DNA of 64,000 nucleotides, taken from Astragalus membranaceus. Lineage: Eukaryota; Streptophyta; Magnoliopsida; Fabales; Fabaceae. The notes below the pieces were generated by a model. It ran no database searches and was not told the origin of the DNA. It saw only the letters and a program-made list of their open reading frames with translations. Made by a program: the position numbers and the translations under genes. Shown piece by piece: positions 45,013 through 55,767 of the stretch. The stretch is from the NCBI GenBank assembly GCA_039519185.1, contig CM076847.1, positions 69,701,521 through 69,765,520 of the forward strand. The letters are read 5' to 3'. The first letter of the stretch is position 1; each line of letters begins with the position of its first letter.

Positions 45013-46490
45013 TCGAGAACAAACCAGAACTATGTGGAGACCAAACCCAATTATCTGGTGCCGTTGCTAAAGAAACGGGTCCTAGTAGAAGAAATAACTC
45101 CCCAAGGAGGGCCTCCTCCCAACCGGAAAAATGACGCCTCCAAAGGAAAGCCCAAACCTAGACCCCACCCGGCCAACTACCACAGGAACAAACTAAAGCA
45201 TTAGGGTTTTCTACCACTGAAAAGAGTCTAGGAAACCTGGACCTAAGAGACAATTGACCCAACTAGACATGATGCCATAATAGAGCAGTATTACCATCTC
45301 CCACTTTCATCCTAGTGTTATCTAAGATCGAATCCCTTCCCTCTGATCCCCATCTGCCTATGCGACGGAGGTCCTTCCACCATACAGAAGTAGAGTGAGG
45401 AATACTCAGTTGTTGAAAATAGGACCATGATCAAATGGCCTGCCTGTATTTTGACACCAAAACTTTGATCCACAAAGCATCCCCCCTGTAAGGAGCCTCC
45501 AACGCCACTTACCTAGCAAGCAAACATTAACAACTCTAAGATCCCTCACCCCGAGACCACCACCACTCTTAGGCTTACAAATGTTCGACCACCTAACCCA
45601 TGGGATTTTCTTCACCCCCAAATCTCCCCCCACAAAAAGTCCCTTTGCAACTTGACAACTTCCTTCCACACTATCACCGACATCTTCATAAATGAGAGGT
45701 AGAATATCAGAACACTATTAAGGACCAAATATAGAAGGACTAATCTCCCCCTAGACTAATTGGCTTATGCTGCCAACTTTGTAACCTTCCTTGAACTACT
45801 TGGATCATATGGTCCCAAGTAGAAGCCCTCCTAGGGTTTGCCCCCAATGGAAACCCTAAATATCTGAAAGGAAGTGATCCTCTTTTACAGTTAAAGAATA
45901 TGGCACCCATAGCTAAAAGTTCCTCTGAGATGTTAACACTAATCAAATTGATTTTTGCTAAATTTACTCTAAGACCAGATGCTAGCTCAAAGGTTTGCAA
46001 AACAGTCTTCATGGCTCACAAATTTTCTGCTGATGCATCTCCAATCAGCAAAGTATCATCTGCAAACTGCAGGTGAGAAACTCTCAGCCCCTGATCACCC
46101 AGCGAGACCCCAAAAAAGAGCCGACGATCCATAGACTGACGCATCATCCCACTCAAGAAAAAGGACAAAAATGGAGTAAAAGGATCACTTTTAGCCCATT
46201 GACGAGGATTGAAAAATGACCAGGACTGAAAAATGACCAGAAAAAACACATGCCCGAATCCAAGCCATTGACGAGGACTGAAAAATGACCAGAAAAAATG
46301 GAGTAAAAGGACTTAATACTAACCTCCTCAATCGGGCACCCATTGACGAGGACTGAAAAATGACCAGAAAAAACACATGCCCGAATCCAAGCCCTCCACC
46401 TAACACCTAGACCAAAACGCACCAACATATAATCCAGAAAACTCCAACTGACTGAGTCGTAGGCCTTCTCAAAATCCCCTAAACCCTTCT
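45013..46490 (-). pseudogene. LINE reverse transcriptase, 5'-truncated and split
   Basis: The minus-strand sequence begins near 46490 with DFEKAYDSVSWSFLDYML (RT block). It continues with WIRACVFSGHFSVLVNG, VSHLQFADDTLLIG (catalytic FADD), FELASGLRVNLAKINL and PFRYLGFPLGANPRR. Later (45669-45406) comes GGGLGVRDLRVVNVCLL. An internal expansion at 46190-46380 contains three to four copies of the GHFSVLVNG coding unit. Frames shift several times. At 45013-45020 the hAT-like element begins; the rest of the LINE is at 7836-7190. Confidence 0.82.
46186..46385. repeat. Tandem duplications inside the LINE RT
   Basis: CCATTGACGAGGACTGAAAA occurs at 46196 (one variant base), 46263 and 46342. AAAAAACACATGCCCGAATC occurs at 46243 and 46370. 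The repeated unit encodes the GHFSVLVNG segment. Confidence 0.8.
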
Positions 46491-46498
46491 GAACTTAA

Positions 46499-49103
46499 TG
46501 TTAAGTATATATTCCTAATGATGATCTACTAATGGGTGCACTTGAGTATGTTGAAAGAACAGGTTTCCTCTAAGTGGACATGCTAGAAGCAAATTGATCA
46601 ATCCAGTGCATGTTATCTTTAACAACTGAATAATTAAAGTAGCACCAACAAATAACAAGTGTAGTAATGCAAGCTTCATGAAGATGTCATATCTTAACTG
46701 TTAAATTACAACATTGATGTGCAAGACTCTCGAGTTTGACAACCTTGCCAATAGGTGAATTCCTATCAAGAGGGGTTCTGAAAATACCCAATGACTGTAT
46801 TGTTCAAAGGAATGTGCAAGACTTTGCAGAGAAGATTCTCATAGTTATTACTTTGGTTATATTCAACCAATGCTCTATTGCTCAAATGTTCAAAAGCTTA
46901 TCTAGAAGCATACCAAGAAGCACGACCAAAACATGTAAAAATCAAAGGTAGTTATGACTTGAGAAACTCCGGGTCTAAGAAGGTTTGAGAAAGCTAAGAC
47001 TTTAGAAAGTTCAGGTCTGAGAAGGTTCGACAAAGTTATATCTTCAAAAGGTTCATAGTTGATAAGGTTAAGTCTTCAGAAGGTTCAGAGTTGAGAAGGT
47101 TAAGTCTTCAGAAAGTTCCAGTCTGAGAAGCTTTGAGAAGGATAGGGTTGAGAAGGTTAAAAGAAGTCAACCCTCTCAAATATGACTCAGAAGCATGACA
47201 ACTTAAGAACAGAGCTTCAAAATATGAATAATCGTTCTGAATATGAACAGAAGCTTTAAATGCAATTATGGAAGATTTGATGGTCTTGGAAGGTTTAAAT
47301 ACAAGTCAAAGAACTGAATGACTATTCCTAGTCAGAACAAAAGGTGTTTTTGTACAAGGAACAAAACATGAGAAGCTTCAGATATGCAGGGAAATTACAA
47401 CATAAAACGTGAGAAGGTTCAGTGTGCAGAAATCGTACTGTAGGAAAGTACAGACACAAATTGAGAAGGTTCAATGTGCAGAAAAATACTGTAGGAAAGT
47501 ACAGTGACAATTTGAGAAGGTTCGAAACTGTCCACTTTTGCAGGATTTTGTCACATCATTCCTACAATCCATTGGACAATTCCAACGACTATATTCATCA
47601 TCCATTGGCCAAAAATTCAAAGATTCTGTAAAAGGTTCGTGAGAAGGTTCTGGAGAAGGTTGTGAGAAGGTTGGCTGTCACAACTGTCTCACACTAAAGT
47701 TGTTGACAGCTTTATTTAAAAGGCACAAAAGTACATCAGTGTTGTCCGATCAGCAGCACTATGTGTCTCCTTCTTTCCTAGCTTATTTCCAACGGCTATA
47801 AAGAAAACAAATATATTAACACATGGAAAAGCTGAAGGAACTCAATGAAAAGGGATTATATTATGCCTACATCAAATTTCTTCATCCCCTCAACCTTCTC
47901 TCATTTTGAGAAGCTTGTTGTAGAAGAGATTTCAACAAAGAAACTTAAAGTCCATCTATCATATAAGTGATTGGAAGCTAAAATAGAAGGAAGATATTGA
48001 GAGATAAACATAAGCCATAACAAGATCAATTATTGGTCTCCATCATTATCTTCTTTCACACTCTTACTCATGTGCTTTACACCTTGGGATATCTTAGAAA
48101 GAGTGTGTAACTTATTTTACATATTTCATAACCACTTATTGTAAGTGTATCTAGTTGTAAAAAATCCCAAACCCTTTTATTTATTACCTTTGTGCCTTGT
48201 TCTTCCTACCAAGCTACCTATGGTAGGTGAGTGTTGATGAGAAAAAACAACATGTGTATTGTTCTATCAAGCTATTTAGGGTAGGCGAGTGTCGATGAGA
48301 AACTATAATGTGTGTTTTGTTCTATCAAGCTACCTAGGATGGGTGAGTTTTGGTGGGGAAACATTGGGTAGAAACGTGTTAATGTAGAGCCTGAAGAGGC
48401 TTGAAGAAAGAATACTTAATGTAAATCTTGAAGAGGCTTGAAGAAAGAATACTTGAACTGATTGGAAAATAGTGGAAAAATATCACAGGAGTTGAGGACT
48501 GGACGTAGCCTTACGTTGTTGGTGAACCAGGATAAATCTTCAATTTAGTGATTTCAGTCTATAGTGATTTCATCCTCATAAGCTTCTGTGGTTTAAAAGA
48601 GTTTGTCCTCTTCATACATATCTCTTGATAATATTTTCCTCGTTTTAACAAAAACTAAATGACCATGTTCTACAAAAAGATAAATCTCATAAGATATGCA
48701 CAGTGTTTTTATGCATAAACACAACACAAAACTGATTATGGATTGAACTCATCAACAAGAGAAGGTTCACTTTGTTGAACCTACTCAGGTAGAGTAAGTT
48801 CACAGTGTCAGTGTGGAACATAATCGGCCTAGAGAAGGTTTAATACGTTGAACTTACTCAACCAGAGAAGGTTCACTGCATCGAACCTACTCAGCTTGAG
48901 AAGGTTCACTGTGTGGAATCTACTCAGCTTATAGAAGGTTTAATGCGTGGAACCTACTCAATAAGAGAATGTTTTGTAAAATTGTTTTATGCTTTCTGAT
49001 TTCCAAGTATCAACTTGAGAGAACATTTTCTAAGTTTCAGAATATAAAGTTTTAAAGGGTCGCAATTCAACCCCCCCTTCTTGTGACTCTCCGTGCCACT
49101 TCA
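46499..49103. mobile_element. LTR-like GAGAAGGTTC-rich sequence, possible copia solo LTR
   Basis: Begins TGTTAAGTATATATTCC and could end CGTGCCACTTCA. AATTCAACCCCCCCTTCTTG near 49066 is a phrase I associate with the 3' part of long copia (Sirevirus-type) LTRs. Some two dozen copies of GAGAAGGTTC or close variants are spread over 46960-48965. The flanks CTTAA and GTATA do not match, so a target duplication is not shown. No coding capacity. Confidence 0.4.
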
Positions 49104-49151
49104 GTATAATCGGATGTGCTAGGCATGTGCAGGTTACTGTATGTTATGAAT

Positions 49152-49241
49152 CCCGCCACAAGAACTGCTTACAATCTACTATGTATAGAGTTTACAAATA
49201 ATAACTATCAAAATAATAACCCCGCCACAAGAACTGCTTAC
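49152..49241. repeat. 21-bp direct repeat
   Basis: CCCGCCACAAGAACTGCTTA occurs at 49152 and 49221, exactly 69 bp apart, with unrelated AT-rich sequence between. It might be the scar of an old insertion, but 21 bp is long for that. Confidence 0.8.
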
Positions 49242-49640
49242 TAACTAACTAAAGCTACGCCAATGATTAACAATGATCGATTTCCACCTAAGCTTTGTTC
49301 TGGGAACCGTCACACAACGTCTTCACTTTTGTGCACCTTAAACTTCTATTTCGAAATTTGGTGTATGCCCAACATCTTCTAACCTTGTCTAAAGCAACTC
49401 GAAACACTGTTGTCCTCGAATTCTACTTCTGCTAACCTATCAACCTAGTCAATTTTGAACTCAAAATTTGGCCATAACACATATACTCACTTAAGAGTTA
49501 AAGGGGGATGGGTTCATATGTAAAAAAATAAGGTTCTGTTGTAAAGGAAATATAAGCTCTTGTCTAGTGGTGGTAAACCTTTCAAAGTCTTAGAAAGAAT
49601 CAAATGACAATCTACAAAATTGATATTTCATATAAGTTAG
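49242..49640. other. No gene recognised
   Basis: Low-complexity sequence; no motif supported. Confidence 0.4.
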
Positions 49641-50095
49641 GGTTAGTGCAACCTTAAATATGTCTTGCTTGAGTCCTTTTGATGTCAGTGAGGAAGGATC
49701 AAATTTGAGGACGAACTCTTTTAAGGGGATATATGATGGAAACTAAGAAAGCTCGAGTGAAAGTCTAATGGGCACACACTAAGGATGCACCACAAAGATT
49801 TGGAGAATCCAAAACACGCTCTAAGAGCTAAGGAGGCTAAATTTTATAAAGGAGTAAACCACCCTTTGCACCAAGCCTAATCTAGAGGTAGTGACATTCA
49901 AGATGGTGCATATATATATGACCCAAGTTGATGAAAAGCTCAATATGAAACATATTTTTACTTGGCTAATTTTATTTATTTTAGGTATTTTAATATGTAT
50001 TTGGACCAATAATTAGATGCTTATAAGTTTTGGGCCTGTTTTGTTTTGTACTTAGATCAAGCGAGTCAACCTAGTTATTCAATGTTGACCAAAAA
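49640..50095 (+). mobile_element. Ty3/gypsy 3' end: polyprotein tail, polypurine tract and LTR start
   Basis: GGATCAAATTTGAGGACGAA followed by CTCTTTTAAGGGGATATATG is the stereotyped end of many plant gypsy elements: the last codons, a purine tract (AAGGGGA at about 49726) and an LTR starting TGATGGAAACTAAG. The rest of the LTR reaches about 50095 without a clear end, and no pol domain is seen to the left. Confidence 0.5.
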
Positions 50096-50529
50096 AACCT
50101 ATTTATTCTATTAACTTATATAGTACGAGCTGAGTTATAATTTGTTTACTCATTAAAAATGTGAGACAGTTGTATTGACTCATTTTTAAATTATCCAGTG
50201 GCGTGCCTTTGACGCCTCTAGCTTCTGTGTATATCTTGCTCAATGCATAGACAAATTTCCAATGTTGTCTTTCTTTTTGGTACAATATGTCTTTTTTTTT
50301 TTTATCAGCGCAATACTGTCTTGATATAAATATATTCATATTATCATATAATATGCCAAATGAGACTGGCCCACAGTTGATTGAAAATGGCTGATTTACC
50401 TAAGAGGTATAGAAAACAAAATAAAACATGTATTGTTCGACTTTGTTAATTCCACTACTTAGGAGAACCAGAAGTTTATTAATTTAATAAAGTATGCTTT
50501 CTTACCAACATAAATAATTTCATTGGGTG

Positions 50530-50532
<3 letters not shown>
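50096..50532. other. AT-rich sequence, no gene seen
   Basis: Nothing supportable. Confidence 0.4.

Positions 50533-50604
<72 letters not shown>
50533..50604. repeat. (TA)n microsatellite
   Basis: About 70 bp of uninterrupted TA. Confidence 0.97.
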
Positions 50605-50609
<5 letters not shown>

Positions 50610-51416
50610 GCTAGGGCAATAGTATACTTATCTTCATATAATTTATACGCCATCTGGTGGCCCAATTTTATGGTTTCATTTACTTTATTAGAAATAAAAT
50701 AAAAATTACAATTCAATTATTTCTAAATGTTTTTCTTCAAAAAAAAATTAACTAAATGTATCACCTTATTCATGTGTGCATGGTCCATCATCCATGATGA
50801 ATGGCTGCGTACTGTTCCTCTAATTATTTAAAAAAGGTTTGTATCAATAGTTACAAAAGTTGTTGGTGACTAAAAAACCGCTTTATTTTTTTGCAGATGG
50901 ATGGATATATACTATTAAAATAAAATAGGGGATAATGACTTTTTCTTTTTGATGGAAGGGGATAATGACTTATGTATGAGCACATAATGTGATTTTTTTT
51001 TGTAAATAAAGGCTATACAGAGGACATCTGGACATGTCATCCAAGTCATCACCAAGACCATTTCCAGCATTCCTGTTTTGATTTTCTTGTTTTCCAATGT
51101 CAAAAGCCTGAAACAAAGGATCATGTTATCGTTGTTGCCTTTATTTGATATGATTTGAGGTTTTGGTTATGGTGCTCTAGTGATGACACAATTTAACTGT
51201 AGTACTAGATATCATGATGTTATGTTATGGTACACACGGGTTGAATTGAAAGAGTCACGGGTGATGATGGATCTGTGGGCCACCTAATGGGTTTCAATTG
51301 GGCCCATTTATTACTATGCTACCAGATTCTCACACAAAAAATGGCGTCACAAAATAAATTACAGGTAGATTATTACTAGACCCAAGAAAATACACGTAGC
51401 ATGAATTAGGGGGGTA
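50605..51416. other. Intergenic AT-rich sequence, no gene seen
   Basis: Several poly-T and poly-A runs; no open frame with a family signature. Confidence 0.4.
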
Positions 51417-51423
51417 AGTTTAA

Positions 51424-52016
51424 TAAAGTTTCGAGTATGCAAAATGAATAACGCTCTGTGCAGACCACAGATTATCAGAGATGCCTCCGAAGATGCTGAG
51501 ATGCTTCTGCATAGCCATAGGTATACTTGCTTTGTGGATGCTGGGTGCTTCAAGGATGGTTTTACCTGTTGGGGGGTGTGTTTTAGGGATTGGGACAGCT
51601 CGGTCATCGCCAGTGCCAGTAGAAAGGAGTCCATTGCTGTTACTCCAATTGTGGCTGAAGCTATGGATTTGAGATGGGGTTTTGCATATGGCTAACAGAT
51701 TGGGCCTGCATGACTGTAGATTCTTCACTGATGCTTTATCTGTTGTAAATTGTTTTCTCAACAAGTCCACTGATGTCTCTATTCTGCCCGTAATCCTTGA
51801 CTGCTGGGACTTAATTTTAAACATGATTGTTAGCTCCGTAGGTTACATTAGGAGACAGTTTAATTTTGATGCCCATAACCTGGTTGGTTTAGCCAAAGAT
51901 CACAACTGTAATGAATGGGAGGGTCCTCCCCCATCTAGTTTCCACTGATGTAATTTCTAGCAGTAGCCCTGTTTTTATCTAATGAAGAATATATTTCTTT
52001 CAAAAAAAAAAGCAAG
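51424..52016 (+). pseudogene. LINE 3' end with RNase H-like domain, 5'-truncated
   Basis: Frame 1 gives YTCFVDAGCFKDG and GGVCFRDW-like text (WGVCFRDWDSSVIASAS) and AEAMDLRWGF; a shift near 51690 leads to CRFFTDALSVVNCF and FNFDAHNLVGLAK. These are the successive blocks of the RVT_3 RNase H domain, including FVDAG and the TDAL strand. The 3' UTR ends in a poly-A run at 52002-52011. AGTTTAA at 51417-51423 and 52017-52023 is a plausible 7-bp target duplication. The short, 5'-truncated, A-tailed form is typical of LINE insertion. Confidence 0.8.
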
Positions 52017-52023
52017 AGTTTAA

Positions 52024-53580
52024 CCCTAACAAAATAACTCCCCAATAACAATTAGCTAGGCTATCATTTTAAAAATGGTACTTTAGTACTGTTTCGAAGT
52101 GGAATGATGATTGTCGATGTGGAATTTGTGAAGGAGTTCATGGCGGTCCATGAGGTGTAGGTACTAGCAGAAACTTTGATGTCAAAGTTAATAAGTGGTC
52201 AGAGTATACATGATGAATTAAAGCATCCATGATCAATGTAGCCATGTGGGGTGAAGTCCTTTTATAGGTGAGGTGAGGTCACACTTTGGCGGGAAAAGAC
52301 GTTGGTAGAATGCTTCGTGGGCAGTTGAGGCACAATGATGCATGAAGCAATTGAGTTCCCACGAGGTGTGCTGCAAAAAGTGGGCTATTGCCAAATTGCA
52401 CAAGAGATGCAGATCATCGTTGAATTTGATCTCACGATGCTTGGGGGACGTGGTTAAGTGTCTAAGGTAATTTGGGTTGATCTTACAGGCGCAGTTCAGG
52501 GTGGGGCTTGGTCCTCTCCGAAGCAGTTGCCCCCCAACCTGATGTCATTGATGAGTGATGACTTCGGATTTAACATGATTTATTTCTTGCATTTGGGGTT
52601 TGATGGCTTTGATCGATGATATCATGACATCAGACCATATCTACTAGGCTATGTTCTTGGAGGACACGTGTCGCCCGAGCTCTTGAGATCGTAAGTCGTC
52701 GATTTGAAATTTTTAAAAGATTTGAAAAGGGGTGCACATTTTTAAAAATGATGCCAATATGGAATTGCTTAATATTGATGAGACGTGTCACTTCATTTCA
52801 CGTGATACCAATCGTTGTAGCCTGTTGGGCTAGCTCGTTCTAAGGTTGCACTTCTTATTCCAATGTGTTATATGAAAGGTAGACTCATTCTGAGAAGTGT
52901 CAATGGCATCTTAGGGGGTAGTGCCTATGTGTTTTATGGAAGGGGGAGTTAAATGGGTTGCGGTTTTGATACCGATAAGTTGGTTAGACCTTTTTTATGT
53001 AACCTTATAAAATAATTTTTAGAGACATTTTACTCCTCGCAAAATGGTTTTGGTGGTGGACTAGGATTTACACAACCATTCCTTATATTGAACTTCTCGT
53101 GGTTAAGTTGGATATAGGTAAGAACAAGACCAATGTGGTGGTATATCCCTTGACCCGCCCTCAGATGATGACAAACACCAATAAGTTTCTCTAAACACAT
53201 TGGGTTTAAGGTAGGACTACTCAATTGTAGAGGTTATGGCCAAAGCTGAAGCTCTAGTTCATCTCGAACAACAACTCAAGCTCGTTATGGAATTAGGGAT
53301 CGATGTGGTTTTTCTAAGCTTCCATGGAGGATTACTGGATCATTACGGAATTGGAGTTCGAATCCGGGAGCCGGTGTCTCCATATAATGTAAATTGCCAA
53401 AACAACACATAGTGAGGGACATTAGTTTGGTTGTTTAGTTACTCATTTTAAAAACATTTTGGTTTTAAATACAATTTTTTTGAGTTGAATTTATTTGCAG
53501 ACCAACTAATGTAGCAGTATTAGAGACTATATTATGACGCAGTCCTCATAAGATACCTTCATATAGTAGTGACTTAGAGA
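52024..53580. other. Degenerate LTR-like or intergenic sequence
   Basis: CCTTTTATAGGTGAGGTGAG near 52258 could be a promoter region of an old LTR, and the surrounding 52100-52600 has the GC level and style of one. No ends, duplications or coding motifs were found. Confidence 0.25.
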
Positions 53581-53795
53581 ATTAGGGGTGCGCTTGACTT
53601 GCTACTGAGTCAATGATTGGACAAGACAACTTCAATTGTACTATGTTTCATTTGAAAATTGTTCATGGTACTGGACAAAACTGGGTAAGGGACCGGACGA
53701 AAACCCAAAATTTTGTCCTTCACAATTCTCCAGTACAACTTTCTGATCAACTTAAAAGAAAAACCAAAATAATCATTTTTATTTCCTACTCAATA

Positions 53796-53832
<37 letters not shown>

Positions 53833-54180
53833 CATTCTTCTCTTTCCTTTCTCCCTCTCACCTCACTTATATCTTCTCATCTCATGAACTCTCTCCCTCA
53901 CCTCCCTTCTTCTCTCTACCTCTCTCTTCTCATCTCTCTTATATATTCTCGTCTCATGACCTCTCTCCCTGTCCCTCCTATCTTCTCCACCATACATTTT
54001 TCCTTATAATTTTTTAATTATATTATAATATATGTTATATAAAATTATTATAAACATTAGAAATAAAACTATAGTAAATTGACATTTTTTTTCCTGTGTT
54101 GTCCAGAACTATCAAGTCCAATAATTATACCTATTTGCAAATCAAATGGACCCTACAAGTGCATTCGTCCAATTCTAATT
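53581..54180. repeat. CT-rich sequence with (TC)n microsatellite, possibly a MITE
   Basis: 53799-53826 is pure TC, followed by 170 bp of degenerate CT-rich DNA. The outer parts both carry AATTAG-, GTCCAAT- and GGAC-type motifs in inverted orientation (GTGCGCTTGACTTG on the left, CAAGTGCATTCGTCC on the right). This could be a weak terminal inverted repeat. Confidence 0.35.
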
Positions 54181-54853
54181 AAAAAAAAAAGATGAAAGCA
54201 AGAGTGTAACTTTTTAATTTTCGGTGCAACAAGTATGTATGTAAGAACTTGAGACCACAGGGACCTAAGCATATAATGTCAATGTTGTCAGTGACCATAT
54301 AATAATAGTGGTAAGGGGGTAGCAGAGCAGTTGCTATAATGGTGATTTCATCTTCAAGTCCGTTCACAAACAACTTTTTCCCACCTCGCATTCGTAAATA
54401 TGGGTCCACTTCACTACATTATGGAGTTTGGAGTTTGATAGTTCAAGCCAATGTGTGGTAAGTTGAAAGCCACTTTACTATGACTATGAGGTTCATTTCA
54501 TTACACTTTTCTCTTTCTCGTACACATATACAATATATGCTACTGTCTAGTAGTTAGTAGTTACATCTATCTTTCTTTGTTTTATAATTTATTTTTTTTC
54601 TAATGTATATATGTGGTCTTCCTTTTATTTTCCTTTCTACTCTTCTTTTTACAATGATGTTATATATGTTCATATTCTTTCGGGAGTCAAGGTTAAAGAG
54701 AAAAGAACAAAAATTAAAAGGAGCAGTTGCTGTTTATTTAAATTTAATATTTGATATTAAAGGTTAACAAGCTCCATGATCATTCAATTTCATAAAAAAA
54801 CTCCTTTTGAAATATTGCATATTTTATTTGGGTCACAATTTTCTCTTACTCTA
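54181..54853. other. AT-rich intergenic sequence, no gene seen
   Basis: Nothing supportable. Confidence 0.4.
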
Positions 54854-54861
54854 TATTTTAT

Positions 54862-55643
54862 GGCCCATACTTTTCCCACACCCCCTAACCCTACGAAATG
54901 ACCAAAAGGCCATTAATGAAACGCGCATTTTTCGCCGATTCGGTTACGGGCAACCGAAATAATTCGGTTATGGGCAACTGAAGGTGTATTTTTTGGCACA
55001 CACCCCTTTATTCAATTTTTAGAGGGTTCGGGGCACCCCCACCGAACACCCCCCTTAACAGAAAGAGATTAGAAACCTTAACCGTTTGTGGCATCCGTGG
55101 GAAAGAGAAGCAGTTGAATATTTCAGTTTAAGTGATCTATGGAATTGCTTCCATGAGAAGAGTGGTCAATGGAGAGACACTTGTACAAGCGATTCTTACG
55201 GTGAAGAGAATGAATGTGATAAACTATGGAGGTGGGATGAAAGTTCATCAGAAGAGGGAATATTTGAACAAGATTGTCTCATGGATAGTCAATCAGTTAG
55301 AAAATTGGTTAAATACATTCATTATTGATAGTCAATCAGTTAGAAGATTGGTTAAATACATTCATTTTGAGATTCAGGTGTGTTCGGTTGATGTCAACCG
55401 AACAGTATCAAGTGTGTTCGGTTGATGTCAACCGAACAGTTTCGGATCCCCTTCCCTGAACGAACAAAGTTGAACAACACCCCTTGTTATTTTTTATAAC
55501 GTTCGGTTGGCCTTAGCCGAATATATTCGGTTGGCCTCAACCGAATCACACGTAAACACACTCTCTACTTAAGGGTATTTTTGGAATATCTGGAGTTAAG
55601 GGGTGTGTAGTGAGTAGGAGGGGATGTGGGAAAAGTGATGGCC
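54862..55643. mobile_element. Non-autonomous TIR DNA transposon, 782 bp, 8-bp duplication
   Basis: The left end GGCCCATACTTTTCCCACAC and the inverted right end GGCCATCACTTTTCCCACAT form a terminal inverted repeat. Both are flanked by TATTTTAT (54854-54861 and 55644-55651). The interior has CCGAAC/GTTCGG motifs in repeated inverted pairs and two tandem duplications: GATAGTCAATCAGTTAGAA at 55284 and 55327, and GTGTTCGGTTGATGTCAACC at 55380 and 55413. Small frames at 55086-55425 resemble no known protein. The 8-bp duplication suggests hAT; the terminal bases are atypical for it. Confidence 0.72.
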
Positions 55644-55651
55644 TATTTTAT

Positions 55652-55767
55652 TTTCACCTTTTACACCTTTTTGGGTGGGCAAGCATGCAAGGCAAACGAC
55701 CCAAGGAAGGTACTAACTGTTCAAAGGGTAGGAATAAAACTTTTTATGTGATATTTTTTATTGATTA
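55652..55767. other. Spacer between two DNA transposons
   Basis: Only 116 bp separate the TIR element from the Helitron terminus; no feature seen. Confidence 0.5.

Noticed and set aside
46499..49103. Confirmed solo LTR with target duplication
   Set aside because: The only candidate flanks (CTTAA and GTATA) do not match, so it is listed only as LTR-like.
50459..50716. Minus-strand frame of 85 codons
   Set aside because: Its centre is the TA microsatellite read as alternating Tyr and Ile.
53613..54017. Plus-strand frame of 134 codons
   Set aside because: Serine/leucine repeats from the CT-rich stretch; no protein-like composition.
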